From: Chitinophagaceae bacterium | GTDB lineage: Bacteria > Bacteroidota > Bacteroidia > Chitinophagales > Chitinophagaceae | DNA: 34,904 nucleotides | Direction: 5' to 3' | NCBI GenBank assembly: GCA_014380425.1 | Contig: JACMJX010000132.1 | Span: forward strand, 1-34,904 | Shown: positions 17,319-26,655 of the stretch, piece by piece | How positions within the stretch are numbered: the first letter of the stretch is position 1 | Layout of the letters: every line of letters starts with the position of its first letter | The notes under the pieces: model-generated | Databases searched by the model: none | Seen by the model: only the letters and a program-made list of their open reading frames with translations | What the model was told of the DNA's origin: nothing | Position numbers and translations under genes: made by a program

Positions 17319-20192
17319 ATGAATCTATTCGAACAGCAAGCTATTGAATTTGCAGAACGGCATATCGGGCCAGACGCGTCGGAAACAGTGCAGATGCTTA
17401 AAACGATCGGTGCGGGTTCGCTCGAAGAGCTGATCAGCAGAACCATCCCTGCCTCCATACGGCTGACGGGCGCATTGAATACCGCAGGCCCGGTGAGTGA
17501 GCACGAGTACCTTTCGGAACTTAAACAGGTGGCTTCTAAAAACAAGTTGTTTAAAACATATATCGGCCAGGGATACTACGATACCATCACCCCATCCGTC
17601 ATACTGCGGAATCTTTTCGAAAACCCGGGGTGGTACAGCCAATACACTCCATACCAGGCAGAGATAGCACAGGGAAGGCTTGAAAGCCTCCTTAATTTTC
17701 AAACGATGGTAAGCGATCTTACCGCTCTTCCTATCGCCAATGCAAGCCTGCTAGACGAAGGTACCGCTGCCGCGGAGGGAATGGTGATGCTTTTCAACAG
17801 CAAGAACAGGGCAGAGCATATAACCTCGCCTAAATTCTTTGTGGATGAAAAGGTTTTTGCGCAAACAAAAGATGTGATCCTTACCCGGGCAACCCCCTTT
17901 CATATAGAAATAGTTACCGGTAGTTTCAAAACAGCCCAGCTCGATGAAACGTATTTCGGAGCTATAGTGCAGTACCCTGACAGTGAAGGAACGATACAAG
18001 ATCACCGGTCATTTATCGAGAAGGCCCACCAGGTAAATGCCTATGTGATCATAGCCACAGACCTACTGGCTCTTACCCTGCTTACCCCTCCTGGCGAGCT
18101 GGGTGCTGATATCGCTATCGGCTCTTCCCAGCGTTTGGGCGTTCCTATGGGCTTTGGAGGGCCCCATGCGGCGTTTTTCGCTACAAAGGAGGAGTTCAAA
18201 CGCAGTCTCCCCGGCCGCATCATTGGTGTAAGCCTCGATGCGCAAGGCAATCGCGCGTTACGAATGGCGCTCCAAACCAGGGAGCAGCACATACGGCGGG
18301 AAAAGGCCACTTCCAATATCTGCACAGCGCAGGCACTCCTGAGCAATATGGCTGCTATGTATGCTGTATATCATGGCCCGGAAGGGCTTAAGAACATTGC
18401 CAAGCGCGTAAGTCTGCTCACCAGAACACTCTCTACCGAGTTGGAGCATATCGGCTACGAGGTAGTAAGCCAGCATTATTTCGATACGCTGCTCGTAAAA
18501 GCAGATACGGAACTGATTCGCGTAGAGGCAGAAAAAAGAGCTATCAATTTCAACTATATCAGCAAGGAACTATTGACCCTGTCTCTCGACGAAACAACCA
18601 CCCGGCAGGATGTGGTCGATATCCTTGAAGTGTTTTCATCGGTAAAGCATATAGATGTTGCCGGAGCTGTTTTCGAAACCCAGGGCAACCTGGATAATAT
18701 TCCTTCAGCCTTAACCAGAACCTCCGGTTACCTGGCGCACCCTGTGTTCAACACGCATCACAGCGAAAGCCAGATGATGCGGTATCTGAAATCGCTCGAA
18801 AACAAAGATCTCTCGCTCAATACATCCATGATCGCCCTGGGCAGCTGTACCATGAAGCTAAATGCTGCTACGGAACTCATTCCAGTAAGCTGGCCAGAGT
18901 TCAGCAAGCTGCACCCTTTTGCTCCGGCAGACCAGTGGAAAGGCTACCAGCAAATCATTTCCGAACTGGAAAGCTGGCTGAGCAACATTACGGGGTTCGT
19001 CGCTACTTCCTTGCAGCCGAATAGCGGGGCCCAGGGCGAATACGCCGGGCTTCTTGCCATTCATGCCTATCATGCGCACCGAAACGAATCGCACCGTAAT
19101 ATCATCCTCATTCCTATTTCTGCGCACGGCACCAATCCTGCCAGCGCGGTAATGGCAGGCTTCAAAGTGGTGGTTACCAAATGCGACGAGGCGGGAAATA
19201 TAGATATGAACGATTTAAAGGCCAACGCGGAGAAACATGCTGCCCATCTTGCGGGGCTTATGGTTACCTATCCTTCCACCCACGGGGTATTCGAGGAAAG
19301 CATCAAAGAGATCTGCCAGTTGATTCACGATAACGGAGGGCTGGTGTATATGGACGGCGCCAACATGAACGCGCAGGTGGGCCTCACTTCCCCTGGAAAT
19401 ATAGGTGCCGATGTTTGCCATCTCAATCTTCATAAAACCTTCGCGATTCCCCATGGCGGCGGCGGGCCGGGAATGGGGCCCATTTGCGTTAATGAAAAGC
19501 TGAAACCCTATCTGCCCGGGCACGTAACGCTCGGCACACAGAAGGCCGTAAGCGCAGCGCCTTATGGGTCGGCAAGTATTCTACTGATAAGTTATGCTTA
19601 TATCAAGATGCTGGGCGCAGAGGGCCTTAAAAGATCCACTGAATACGCTATCCTGAATGCAAACTACATGAAGGCAAGGCTGGAGCAATTCTACAAAATT
19701 CTGTATTCCGGTAAAAACGGCACTTGTGCCCACGAATTCATCGTCGATTTGCGTCCTTTCAAGCAAACCGCAGGCATAGAAGCTGAGGATGTGGCAAAGC
19801 GCCTGATGGACTACGGTTTTCATGCTCCCACGTTAAGCTTCCCCGTTGCGGGCACTATCATGATAGAACCCACGGAGAGCGAAGATAAGGCCGAGCTGGA
19901 CCGTTTCTGCGATGCTCTTATTAGTATTTACCACGAGATAAAGGCGATAGCCGATGGCAAAGCCGACCGCGCCGATAATCCCTTAAAGAACGCACCGCAC
20001 ACCCAGCAGGTGATTACGGCTGATGAATGGAGCCACAGCTATTCCCGGCAGGTGGCGGCCTTCCCGCTTCCTTACGTGAAGGAAAACAAATTTTGGCCGA
20101 GTGTAAGCCGGGTTAACAATACATATGGCGACAGAAATCTGATTTGCACCTGCGAACCTATAGAGAGTTTTGCAGAAGCTGGAGTTAACTAA
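17319..20192 (+). CDS. gcvP: Glycine dehydrogenase (aminomethyl-transferring), P protein
   Basis: 957 aa; [66 protein letters not shown]-lysine region [23 protein letters not shown]. Confidence 0.98.
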   Translation: MNLFEQQAIEFAERHIGPDASETVQMLKTIGAGSLEELISRTIPASIRLTGALNTAGPVSEHEYLSELKQVASKNKLFKTYIGQGYYDTITPSVILRNLFENPGWYSQYTPYQAEIAQGRLESLLNFQTMVSDLTALPIANASLLDEGTAAAEGMVMLFNSKNRAEHITSPKFFVDEKVFAQTKDVILTRATPFHIEIVTGSFKTAQLDETYFGAIVQYPDSEGTIQDHRSFIEKAHQVNAYVIIATDLLALTLLTPPGELGADIAIGSSQRLGVPMGFGGPHAAFFATKEEFKRSLPGRIIGVSLDAQGNRALRMALQTREQHIRREKATSNICTAQALLSNMAAMYAVYHGPEGLKNIAKRVSLLTRTLSTELEHIGYEVVSQHYFDTLLVKADTELIRVEAEKRAINFNYISKELLTLSLDETTTRQDVVDILEVFSSVKHIDVAGAVFETQGNLDNIPSALTRTSGYLAHPVFNTHHSESQMMRYLKSLENKDLSLNTSMIALGSCTMKLNAATELIPVSWPEFSKLHPFAPADQWKGYQQIISELESWLSNITGFVATSLQPNSGAQGEYAGLLAIHAYHAHRNESHRNIILIPISAHGTNPASAVMAGFKVVVTKCDEAGNIDMNDLKANAEKHAAHLAGLMVTYPSTHGVFEESIKEICQLIHDNGGLVYMDGANMNAQVGLTSPGNIGADVCHLNLHKTFAIPHGGGGPGMGPICVNEKLKPYLPGHVTLGTQKAVSAAPYGSASILLISYAYIKMLGAEGLKRSTEYAILNANYMKARLEQFYKILYSGKNGTCAHEFIVDLRPFKQTAGIEAEDVAKRLMDYGFHAPTLSFPVAGTIMIEPTESEDKAELDRFCDALISIYHEIKAIADGKADRADNPLKNAPHTQQVITADEWSHSYSRQVAAFPLPYVKENKFWPSVSRVNNTYGDRNLICTCEPIESFAEAGVN

Positions 20193-20214
20193 TTTCCACT
20201 AAAATACAATGGTT

Positions 20215-20248
20215 AGAGGATGCATCAAAGCTGATGCATCCTCTTTTT
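20215..20248 (+). terminator. Rho-independent terminator after gcvP
   Basis: AGAGGATGCATC-aaagct-GATGCATCCTCT followed by TTTT. Confidence 0.9.
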
Positions 20249-20327
20249 GCTTTGCACCTACCCCGAACCTAGAATAGCGGGAATGTAGCATTCGTGTTGT
20301 ATCGATTTCTTTACATTTCGGTGATAT

Positions 20328-20431
20328 TTCGATCATCCTAGGTAGATCCTAGGTAGATACTAGGTAGATCCTAGGTAGATTCTAGCTAGATATACGTAGT
20401 ATCTACGTAGGATCTACCTAGGATGAACGAA
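20328..20431. repeat. Long imperfect palindrome/hairpin overlapping an 11-bp tandem array (CCTAGGTAGAT-type units)
   Basis: Positions 20328-20370 pair with 20389-20431 at 39 of 43 positions (mismatches 20332/20427, 20352/20407, 20363/20396, 20367/20392) around an 18-nt loop. 11-bp phased units run from 20337 to 20446. Confidence 0.9.
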
Positions 20432-20519
20432 GGATTTACCTAAGATAGAGATGCTAGTAACGTTATATTAAGCTGGGCGGAATGGCAATTGCACTAGTAT
20501 GTATTGTAAAAAAGGATTT

Positions 20520-20741
20520 ATGAACAGAGAAAGCATTAATAAACCAGCGGTAATACCACCGGATAATTTACAGGATCGCGGTGCTGAAGACGGCTCAAGC
20601 CGGCCAGGAGGTAATTTGCCGCCAGAACACAAGGGAGAACCCGATGGGGCAACCGTGTTAATTGGCAGTGACGATAAAGGCCCGGAGGAGGCCGGCGTAA
20701 TGCCTAATAAGGGCGAGCAGGACGGAGGCGCAGGTAGCTGA
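20520..20741 (+). CDS. Small hypothetical protein, predicted disordered, Gly/Pro/Glu/Asp-rich
   Basis: 73 aa from MNRESINKP; purine-rich AAAAAAGGA just upstream of the ATG; followed by a candidate terminator. Composition gives little independent coding support. Confidence 0.5.
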   Translation: MNRESINKPAVIPPDNLQDRGAEDGSSRPGGNLPPEHKGEPDGATVLIGSDDKGPEEAGVMPNKGEQDGGAGS

Positions 20742-20742
20742 C

Positions 20743-20763
20743 GGGGGTAAATTGCCCCCCTTT
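20743..20763 (+). terminator. Candidate terminator after the small ORF
   Basis: GGGGG-taaattg-CCCCC followed by a short T run (cTTTgt). Confidence 0.5.
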
Positions 20764-20769
20764 GTCATT

Positions 20770-20823
20770 TTGTAGAAAAACAACAAGGCCCGACCTAAAA
20801 CCTGAAAGGTTTTAAACCGGGCC
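20770..20823 (-). terminator. Rho-independent terminator for the DUF4397 gene
   Basis: On the minus strand: GGCCCGGTTTAAAACCTTTCAGGTTTTAGGTCGGGCC (nested AAAACCT/AGGTTTT stem) then TTGTTGTTTTT. Confidence 0.8.
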
Positions 20824-20845
20824 ATTGCCTGTATGCCTAAACCCT

Positions 20846-21568
20846 CTAAAATGCTGCTCTTAACACTATCAGTTTCAGCGCATTGAAACCTGTTCCTTTG
20901 GAAACCCCGTGAAGGTAAATAGTGTAGGCGTTGGCAGGATTGAGCTGAGCCGATATATCGGCGATCAGTGAATCGCTTCCGGCCACTTTAGCCTTGATCT
21001 TGTAACTACCGGGCTCATATTTTTGAAAAAGACCATAAAAATCTTCATTCTGAACATCAGCATTCTTTCTGCCTGAAGTTACTTTATCATTTTCTATGTA
21101 AAAGTCTACATCCACCGAATCCGGGCTCATATTTAAGAACCGGCAGGAAGCTTTATTAGCATCGATGCCTGAAAAATCATCATTGATTCTCGTAATCTGT
21201 GCATTGCCGGGAGATAGCGGATTATCATGAAGAATTATAGTGGCAAAGCGCAAAGAATCATAGTATTCTATCGGAGCGGCTGCTATAAGGCTATCCGACT
21301 GGGCCTTCTTAAACCGGATATCCAGAAGCCCGGGATTTGTAGGCGCATAATAGCTGAAATAACCGCCGGGCGGCATAGAATTCGTTTCCCTGATATTATT
21401 GATATAAACCTCCGCCGACGGTGCGCTGGGTGCAAGATGCAGGATGGTTACATAGGTTTTTACTTCTTCAGGGGCCAGTTCACTCTTTTTCAGGCAGCTT
21501 GTGAAAAGAAAACCAATCGCAAGCAGGCTATAAAAAGCTTTTTCTACATTTCTAAGGGATAAACTCAT
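20846..21568 (-). CDS. DUF4397 domain-containing putative lipoprotein
   Basis: 240 aa; lipobox-like SLLAIGFLFTSCLKK; VTILHLAPSAPSAEVYINN and RFLNMSPDSVDVDFYIEND are typical DUF4397 motifs. Confidence 0.85.
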   Translation of the reverse strand: MSLSLRNVEKAFYSLLAIGFLFTSCLKKSELAPEEVKTYVTILHLAPSAPSAEVYINNIRETNSMPPGGYFSYYAPTNPGLLDIRFKKAQSDSLIAAAPIEYYDSLRFATIILHDNPLSPGNAQITRINDDFSGIDANKASCRFLNMSPDSVDVDFYIENDKVTSGRKNADVQNEDFYGLFQKYEPGSYKIKAKVAGSDSLIADISAQLNPANAYTIYLHGVSKGTGFNALKLIVLRAAF

Positions 21569-21676
21569 TACTATTCATTTAATGCTTACAACAAAATTAC
21601 GTGATAATGACACCTCCCCGTTCCATTTCGTTGCATTTAACCTCGTTTTCTCTCAAAAAGCGGCGATACACCGCGT

Positions 21677-24349
21677 ATGACTAATTTAATATTCTATACA
21701 TTTGAAGAAGCGAAGCTGTTGCTGCCAGACAATCAAGAAAAGAAATCGCTTATGAATGAAGAACAGGAAAGACTGAAACATAAGGAATGGAAAAAATGGG
21801 GGCCCTACGTCAGCAACCGGCAGTGGGCCACGGTACGGGAAGATTACAGTGATTACGGAAGCACCTGGGACTACACCAATTACAATTCGGCCAGAAGCAA
21901 GACATACCGCTGGGGCGAAGACGGCATCGGCGGAATAAGCGACGATAAACAGTTGCTTTGTTTTGCCCCTTCGCTGTGGAACAGGAAAGACCCTTTTATC
22001 AAGGAACGCCTTTTTGGACTCACCAACTGGGAAGGTAATCATGGGGAAGATGTAAAAGAGCAGTACTATTACCTCGATAATACCCCGACGCATTCCTACA
22101 TGAAGATGCTATACAAATATCCCCATGAGGAATTTCCTTATAAAAAACTGGTTAACGAGAATAAAAAAAGAAGCCGGCAGGAGCCCGAGTACGAATTGCT
22201 CGATACAGGTATTTTTAAGGATAAGAAGTATTTCGATGTATCGATAGAATACGCAAAAAACGGCCCGGAAGATATCTTCGTTAGGATCATCGTTTACAAC
22301 AGGGGTGAAGAAACGGCCCCCCTTCATCTGCTACCAACTATCTGGTTCCGGAATACCTGGAGCTGGGGCGACGACCCTTATAAGCCTACGCTGGAAGGCG
22401 ACGGTAGCCAGAAGATAAAAGTGATACATGAAAAGCTGCCCCCCATGGCGCTTTACTGCGAGAACAATGCCCTGCCGCTTTTCTGCGAGAATGAGACCAA
22501 TATAGCCTTGCTGTATAATAAAAAAAGAAGGGGGTTTTATAAAGACGGCATCAATGATTACATTACTCGCAATGATGACAAAGCCATTAACAAAATGGAT
22601 ACCGGAACCAAGGCGGCGTTCAACATACGGCTTTCCGTTGAAGGCGAGTCTTCTGCCATTATCACGCTCCGGCTTGGCCCTGATGGCATACAAAAGCCAT
22701 TCGAGAACTGCCATGCATTGTTTAAGCAGCGGATAGAAGAAGCCAACTTGTTTTACGAAAATCTGCAGAAAGATACCAACGAGCGGGATGCGCGGCATGT
22801 GCAGCGCCAGGCCCTGGCAGGGATGCTCTGGAACAAGCAGTTTTATTACTACGATGTAGATGTATGGATCAACGGAGACCCTTCCGTGGCGGCCTCACCC
22901 TCCCGGAAAACAGGGCGTAACCACCGTTGGATGCATCTCCATAACGCAGATGTTATCTCTATGCCCGATAAATGGGAATATCCCTGGTATGCAGCCTGGG
23001 ATCTTGCCTTTCACTGCATACCACTCGCCCTTACAGATATCGGCTTCGCGAAGCAACAACTGCTGCTGCTTACCAAAGAGCGGTATATGCACCCCAATGG
23101 CCAGCTACCGGCTTACGAGTGGGATTTCGGTGATGTAAACCCTCCCGTACATGCCTGGGCAGCGTGGAAAGTGTATAATATGGGCAAGAAGCAGGAAGGA
23201 AAAGGCGATCTCTCCTTCCTCGAATCCATCTTTCATAAGTTGCTCATGAACTTTACGTGGTGGGTAAACCGGAAAGACACGGCGGGTAACAATATCTTCC
23301 AGGGAGGCTTTCTGGGTCTTGACAATATCGGGGTGTTTGACCGCAACTCCCAATTGCCGGCCGGCGGCTACATTGAACAAGCCGACGGCACCAGTTGGAT
23401 GGCTATGTTCAGCCTGAACATGCTCAGGATCTCGCTGGAGCTGGCGGGGAATAACCCGGTTTACCAGGATATGGCTACCAAATTCTTCGAACACTTTCTT
23501 TATATAGCAGGAGCTATGGCCCATATGGGCGAAGGAAGAACAGGGCTATGGGATGAGCAGGATGGCTTCTTTTACGACCAGGTACGGCTGCCTGAAAACG
23601 GCACCATTCAGCTAAAGGTAAGAAGCATGGTTGGCCTTATTCCATTGTTTGCCGTAGAAGTGCTGGATAATAAAGTGCTTCTCCAGAATGCCGATTTCCT
23701 CGACAGGATGAACTGGTTTCTCGATAACAGGCCCGATCTTGCGGCACTGGTTACACGCTGGCAGCAGACCAACGAGGAAGGAAAGCACCTGCTAAGTCTC
23801 TTGCGTACGAATGAGATTCAGCGCATCATGCATCGCATGCTCGATGAAACGGAGTTTCTGTCAGACTATGGCATCCGCTCCCTATCCAAGTATCACGAGC
23901 AGAACCCTTATGAGTTGCAGATGGAAGGGAATAATTTCCAGATTGCCTATGACCCCGGAGAGTCTATCAACGATATGTTTGGAGGCAATAGCAATTGGCG
24001 GGGACCGGTATGGATGCCGTTGAACTACATGATTATAGAGAGCCTGCGCAAGTATCATTATTACTATGGAGACAACCTCAAGGTGGAGTGCCCGGTAGGA
24101 TCCGGACGCTATCTCAATCTGAATGAAGTAGCAGGAGAACTTACGGCCAGGCTCACGCGCCTGTTTCTTTTAAACAAAGAAGGGAAACGGGTAGCAGCAG
24201 GAGACGACGCCCTACTGCATTCCGATCCCGATTTCCGGGATAATCTGCAGTTCTATGAATATTTTCATGGAGATACCGGCAGAGGTCTAGGCGCTTCGCA
24301 GCAAACGGGATGGACGGGGCTGATAGCAGAACTGATAAGGAGATTATAA
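21677..24349 (+). CDS. GH63-like glucosidase (MGH1-like glycosyl hydrolase domain)
   Basis: 890 aa; no signal peptide; KEWKKWGPYVSNRQWATVREDYS, NADVISMPDKWEYPWYAAWDLAFHCIPLA, NSNWRGPVWMPLNYMIIESL, QQTGWTGLIAELIRR. True start may be MNEEQERLKHKEW at 21752. Confidence 0.85.
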   Translation: MTNLIFYTFEEAKLLLPDNQEKKSLMNEEQERLKHKEWKKWGPYVSNRQWATVREDYSDYGSTWDYTNYNSARSKTYRWGEDGIGGISDDKQLLCFAPSLWNRKDPFIKERLFGLTNWEGNHGEDVKEQYYYLDNTPTHSYMKMLYKYPHEEFPYKKLVNENKKRSRQEPEYELLDTGIFKDKKYFDVSIEYAKNGPEDIFVRIIVYNRGEETAPLHLLPTIWFRNTWSWGDDPYKPTLEGDGSQKIKVIHEKLPPMALYCENNALPLFCENETNIALLYNKKRRGFYKDGINDYITRNDDKAINKMDTGTKAAFNIRLSVEGESSAIITLRLGPDGIQKPFENCHALFKQRIEEANLFYENLQKDTNERDARHVQRQALAGMLWNKQFYYYDVDVWINGDPSVAASPSRKTGRNHRWMHLHNADVISMPDKWEYPWYAAWDLAFHCIPLALTDIGFAKQQLLLLTKERYMHPNGQLPAYEWDFGDVNPPVHAWAAWKVYNMGKKQEGKGDLSFLESIFHKLLMNFTWWVNRKDTAGNNIFQGGFLGLDNIGVFDRNSQLPAGGYIEQADGTSWMAMFSLNMLRISLELAGNNPVYQDMATKFFEHFLYIAGAMAHMGEGRTGLWDEQDGFFYDQVRLPENGTIQLKVRSMVGLIPLFAVEVLDNKVLLQNADFLDRMNWFLDNRPDLAALVTRWQQTNEEGKHLLSLLRTNEIQRIMHRMLDETEFLSDYGIRSLSKYHEQNPYELQMEGNNFQIAYDPGESINDMFGGNSNWRGPVWMPLNYMIIESLRKYHYYYGDNLKVECPVGSGRYLNLNEVAGELTARLTRLFLLNKEGKRVAAGDDALLHSDPDFRDNLQFYEYFHGDTGRGLGASQQTGWTGLIAELIRRL

Positions 24350-24356
24350 AAACTTT

Positions 24357-25295
24357 TTATAAGTTCCGAAGCATATCGGCCGTCATGGCAGGCAGGTCGT
24401 ATTCAGGCTTCCAGTTCCAGTTACTGCGTGCAACCGAATCATCGATGCTTTGCGGCCAGCTATCTGCAATTGCCTGGCGGTAATCCGGCTTGTAGGAGAT
24501 GGTGAAATCCGGAATATGACCTTGTATTTCTCCTGCTATTTCTTCCGGAGAAAAACTTATCGATGCTATGTTATAAGAGGTGCGTATGGCGATCTTTTCC
24601 GCAGGAGCTTCCATAAGTTCGATCGTGGCACGGATGGCATCGGGCATATACATCATAGGCAGAAAAGTTTCTTTCTTTAGAAAGCATTCATACTTTTTAT
24701 CTTCCAGCGCTTCATGAAATATTTCGATGGCATAATCGGTAGTGCCGCCCCCCGGGGCCGACTTATAGCTTATCAAGCCCGGATACCGGAGGCTGCGAAC
24801 GTCTACCCCATAACGTTGAAAATAGTAATTACACCAGAATTCTCCTGCATACTTGCTGATGCCATACACGGTGGTAGGCTCGATGATCGTCTGCTGCGGA
24901 CAATCTTTTCTGGGAGACGTGGGTCCGAAAACAGCGATACTGCTTGGCCAGTAAACTTTCGCCAGCTTCTCTTCTCTTGCTATATCCAGCACGTTTAAGA
25001 GGCTCTGCATATTGAGGCTCCAGGCAAGGTTGGGGTTCTTTTCACCCGTTGCAGATAATATGGCAGCAAGGAGATAGATCTGAGTAATGTTCTGGCGGAT
25101 CACCTGCACATGAAGCATCTCCTTGTTCATAACATCGATACTAACATAAGGACCGGTACCTTTCAGTAGTTCATTCTCTTCTCTCAGGTCAGAAGCTATC
25201 ACTTGCGTACCGCCATAAATCTTGCGTAATGCAAGCGTCAGTTCAACGCCTATTTGTCCGCAGGCACCTATCACCAGTATCTTTTCCTTCAACAT
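24357..25295 (-). CDS. SDR-type NAD-dependent epimerase/dehydratase family, likely L-threonine 3-dehydrogenase
   Basis: Start at MLKEKILVIGACGQIG (Rossmann GxxGxxG); WPSSIAVFGPTSP, TVYGISKYAGEFWCNYY, RYPGLISYKSAPGGGTTDYAIEIF resemble the short-chain TDH family. Confidence 0.85.
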   Translation of the reverse strand: MLKEKILVIGACGQIGVELTLALRKIYGGTQVIASDLREENELLKGTGPYVSIDVMNKEMLHVQVIRQNITQIYLLAAILSATGEKNPNLAWSLNMQSLLNVLDIAREEKLAKVYWPSSIAVFGPTSPRKDCPQQTIIEPTTVYGISKYAGEFWCNYYFQRYGVDVRSLRYPGLISYKSAPGGGTTDYAIEIFHEALEDKKYECFLKKETFLPMMYMPDAIRATIELMEAPAEKIAIRTSYNIASISFSPEEIAGEIQGHIPDFTISYKPDYRQAIADSWPQSIDDSVARSNWNWKPEYDLPAMTADMLRNL

Positions 25296-25313
25296 AAACC
25301 ATAAATTTGGTTG

Positions 25314-25321
25314 CAAACCTA
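25314..25321 (-). promoter_or_regulatory. Bacteroidota-type -7 box TAGGTTTG for the TDH-like gene
   Basis: Plus-strand CAAACCTA, 18 nt upstream of the ATG at 25295. Confidence 0.4.
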
Positions 25322-25374
25322 AGCAAAAGTTTACCGTTAACAGGTTTAGAAAGATCTTTCCAGTACAACTCGTT

Positions 25375-25382
25375 TATCTTTG
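25375..25382 (+). promoter_or_regulatory. Bacteroidota-type -7 box TATCTTTG directly before kdsA
   Basis: TAnnTTTG match 4 nt before ATG 25387. Confidence 0.5.
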
Positions 25383-25386
25383 CAAT

Positions 25387-26226
25387 ATGGAAAAGTACCT
25401 GGAAGATTTATTCAGTCAACAATCATACGATAGCAGCAATTTCTTTCTGATAGCAGGCCCTTGTGTGGTAGAAAGCGAAGAACTGGTAATGGAAGTTGCG
25501 GAGCGGGTTTCAGGCATCTGCAGCAACCTGGGGATACCCTACGTGTTTAAAGCCTCTTACCGGAAAGCGAACAGAACCAGCGGTTCTTCTTTTACCGGCA
25601 TAGGAGATGAAGCCGCTTTAAGCCTCGTGAAAAAAGTGGGCGATCGATATAAGCTTCCTACCACTTCCGATATTCATGCCCATGAAGAAGCCGCTGTAGC
25701 TGCAAAATACATCGACATTCTTCAGATTCCCGCGTTCCTTTGCCGCCAGACAGATCTTCTGCTGGCAGCCGCAGCAACAGGCAAAGTAGTGAATGTAAAG
25801 AAAGGACAGTTTTTAAGCGGGCAGTCGATGAAGTTTGCGGTAGATAAAATAAAGAGCGGCACTCCCCAAGCGACAACACCCAAAATACTGCTTACCGAAA
25901 GAGGAACTACGTTCGGATACCAGGACCTGGTGGTAGACTATAGAAACATTCCGTGGATGCAGGAGCACCAGGTGCCGGTGGTGATGGATTGCACCCATAG
26001 CCTGCAGCAGCCCAACCAAACGAGCGGTGTAACGGGAGGTAATCCCCGGATGATTGGTACGATAGCGAAAGCGGCCATTGCAGCAGGAGCAAACGGGCTG
26101 TTCATTGAAACCCATCCCGATCCTTCAGTAGCGAAAAGCGATGGGGCGAATATGCTTCAACTCAACCTGCTTGAAGGATTGCTTCAGCAACTCGTGAAGC
26201 TGCGGAAGGCCGTTGTAGCATTATAA
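25387..26226 (+). CDS. kdsA: 3-deoxy-8-phosphooctulonate (KDO-8-P) synthase
   Basis: Start at MEKYLEDLFSQ; FFLIAGPCVVESEELVMEVAE, FKASYRKANRTSGSSFTGIG, DIHAHEEAAVAAKYIDILQIPAFLCRQTDLL. Confidence 0.95.
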   Translation: MEKYLEDLFSQQSYDSSNFFLIAGPCVVESEELVMEVAERVSGICSNLGIPYVFKASYRKANRTSGSSFTGIGDEAALSLVKKVGDRYKLPTTSDIHAHEEAAVAAKYIDILQIPAFLCRQTDLLLAAAATGKVVNVKKGQFLSGQSMKFAVDKIKSGTPQATTPKILLTERGTTFGYQDLVVDYRNIPWMQEHQVPVVMDCTHSLQQPNQTSGVTGGNPRMIGTIAKAAIAAGANGLFIETHPDPSVAKSDGANMLQLNLLEGLLQQLVKLRKAVVAL

Positions 26227-26236
26227 ACCAGTTCTA

Positions 26237-26458
26237 CTATAGGTATTTGAGCGGATTGCGCCGGGCGTTCAGGATGTAAGCTTTTACATTCATCCAGAAA
26301 GCGATAAAAAAATAAAAGACTACCGGAGATCCCATGGTCATCAGGGAGATATAGATAAAGTATTTGCGTATGGTGCCGGTAGCAATGCCCATTTTTTCAC
26401 CTATGTAGGTGCAAACACCGAAAAGATGCCATTCTATAAAATGTCGAAGGCTATTCAT
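26237..26458 (-). CDS. Small PspC-like membrane protein
   Basis: 73 aa; HLFGVCTYIGEKMGIATGTIRKYFIYISLMTMGSPVVFYFFIAFW resembles PspC domains. Confidence 0.75.
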   Translation of the reverse strand: MNSLRHFIEWHLFGVCTYIGEKMGIATGTIRKYFIYISLMTMGSPVVFYFFIAFWMNVKAYILNARRNPLKYL

Positions 26459-26597
26459 GCAGCTAATTTAAAAAAAAATATTGGATAAATTCAAACTACT
26501 CTTTTACTGCCGAAGATGGCACATCCATATATTCGGGCAAGCGGGAAAATTACCCCGATACGGTGCAATTGCCGTGCTGCTTTTCCTGCCTTTTCAG

Positions 26598-26605
26598 TAC
26601 TTTTG
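26598..26605 (+). promoter_or_regulatory. Bacteroidota-type -7 box TACTTTTG upstream of aconitase
   Basis: TAnnTTTG match 50 nt before ATG 26656. Confidence 0.45.
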
Positions 26606-26655
26606 CAAATCGGAAGGTTTTACCCAGTCTCCGCTAACTTCTAAATACATAAGCA

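Noticed and set aside
20328-20431. Hairpin as the transcription terminator of gcvP
   Set aside because: A normal terminator already exists at 20215-20248; this hairpin is AT-rich, far longer and lacks a following T run.
20337-20446. 11-bp array as a CRISPR array
   Set aside because: Units are contiguous with no spacers and far too short; no cas genes are present.
22331-22798. 155-aa minus-strand ORF opposite the GH63-like gene
   Set aside because: Antisense shadow without supporting motifs or start context.
24357-25295. Threonine dehydrogenase plus gcvP as a dedicated glycine-catabolism cluster
   Set aside because: Genes are separated by several unrelated genes on different strands, so linkage is probably coincidental.
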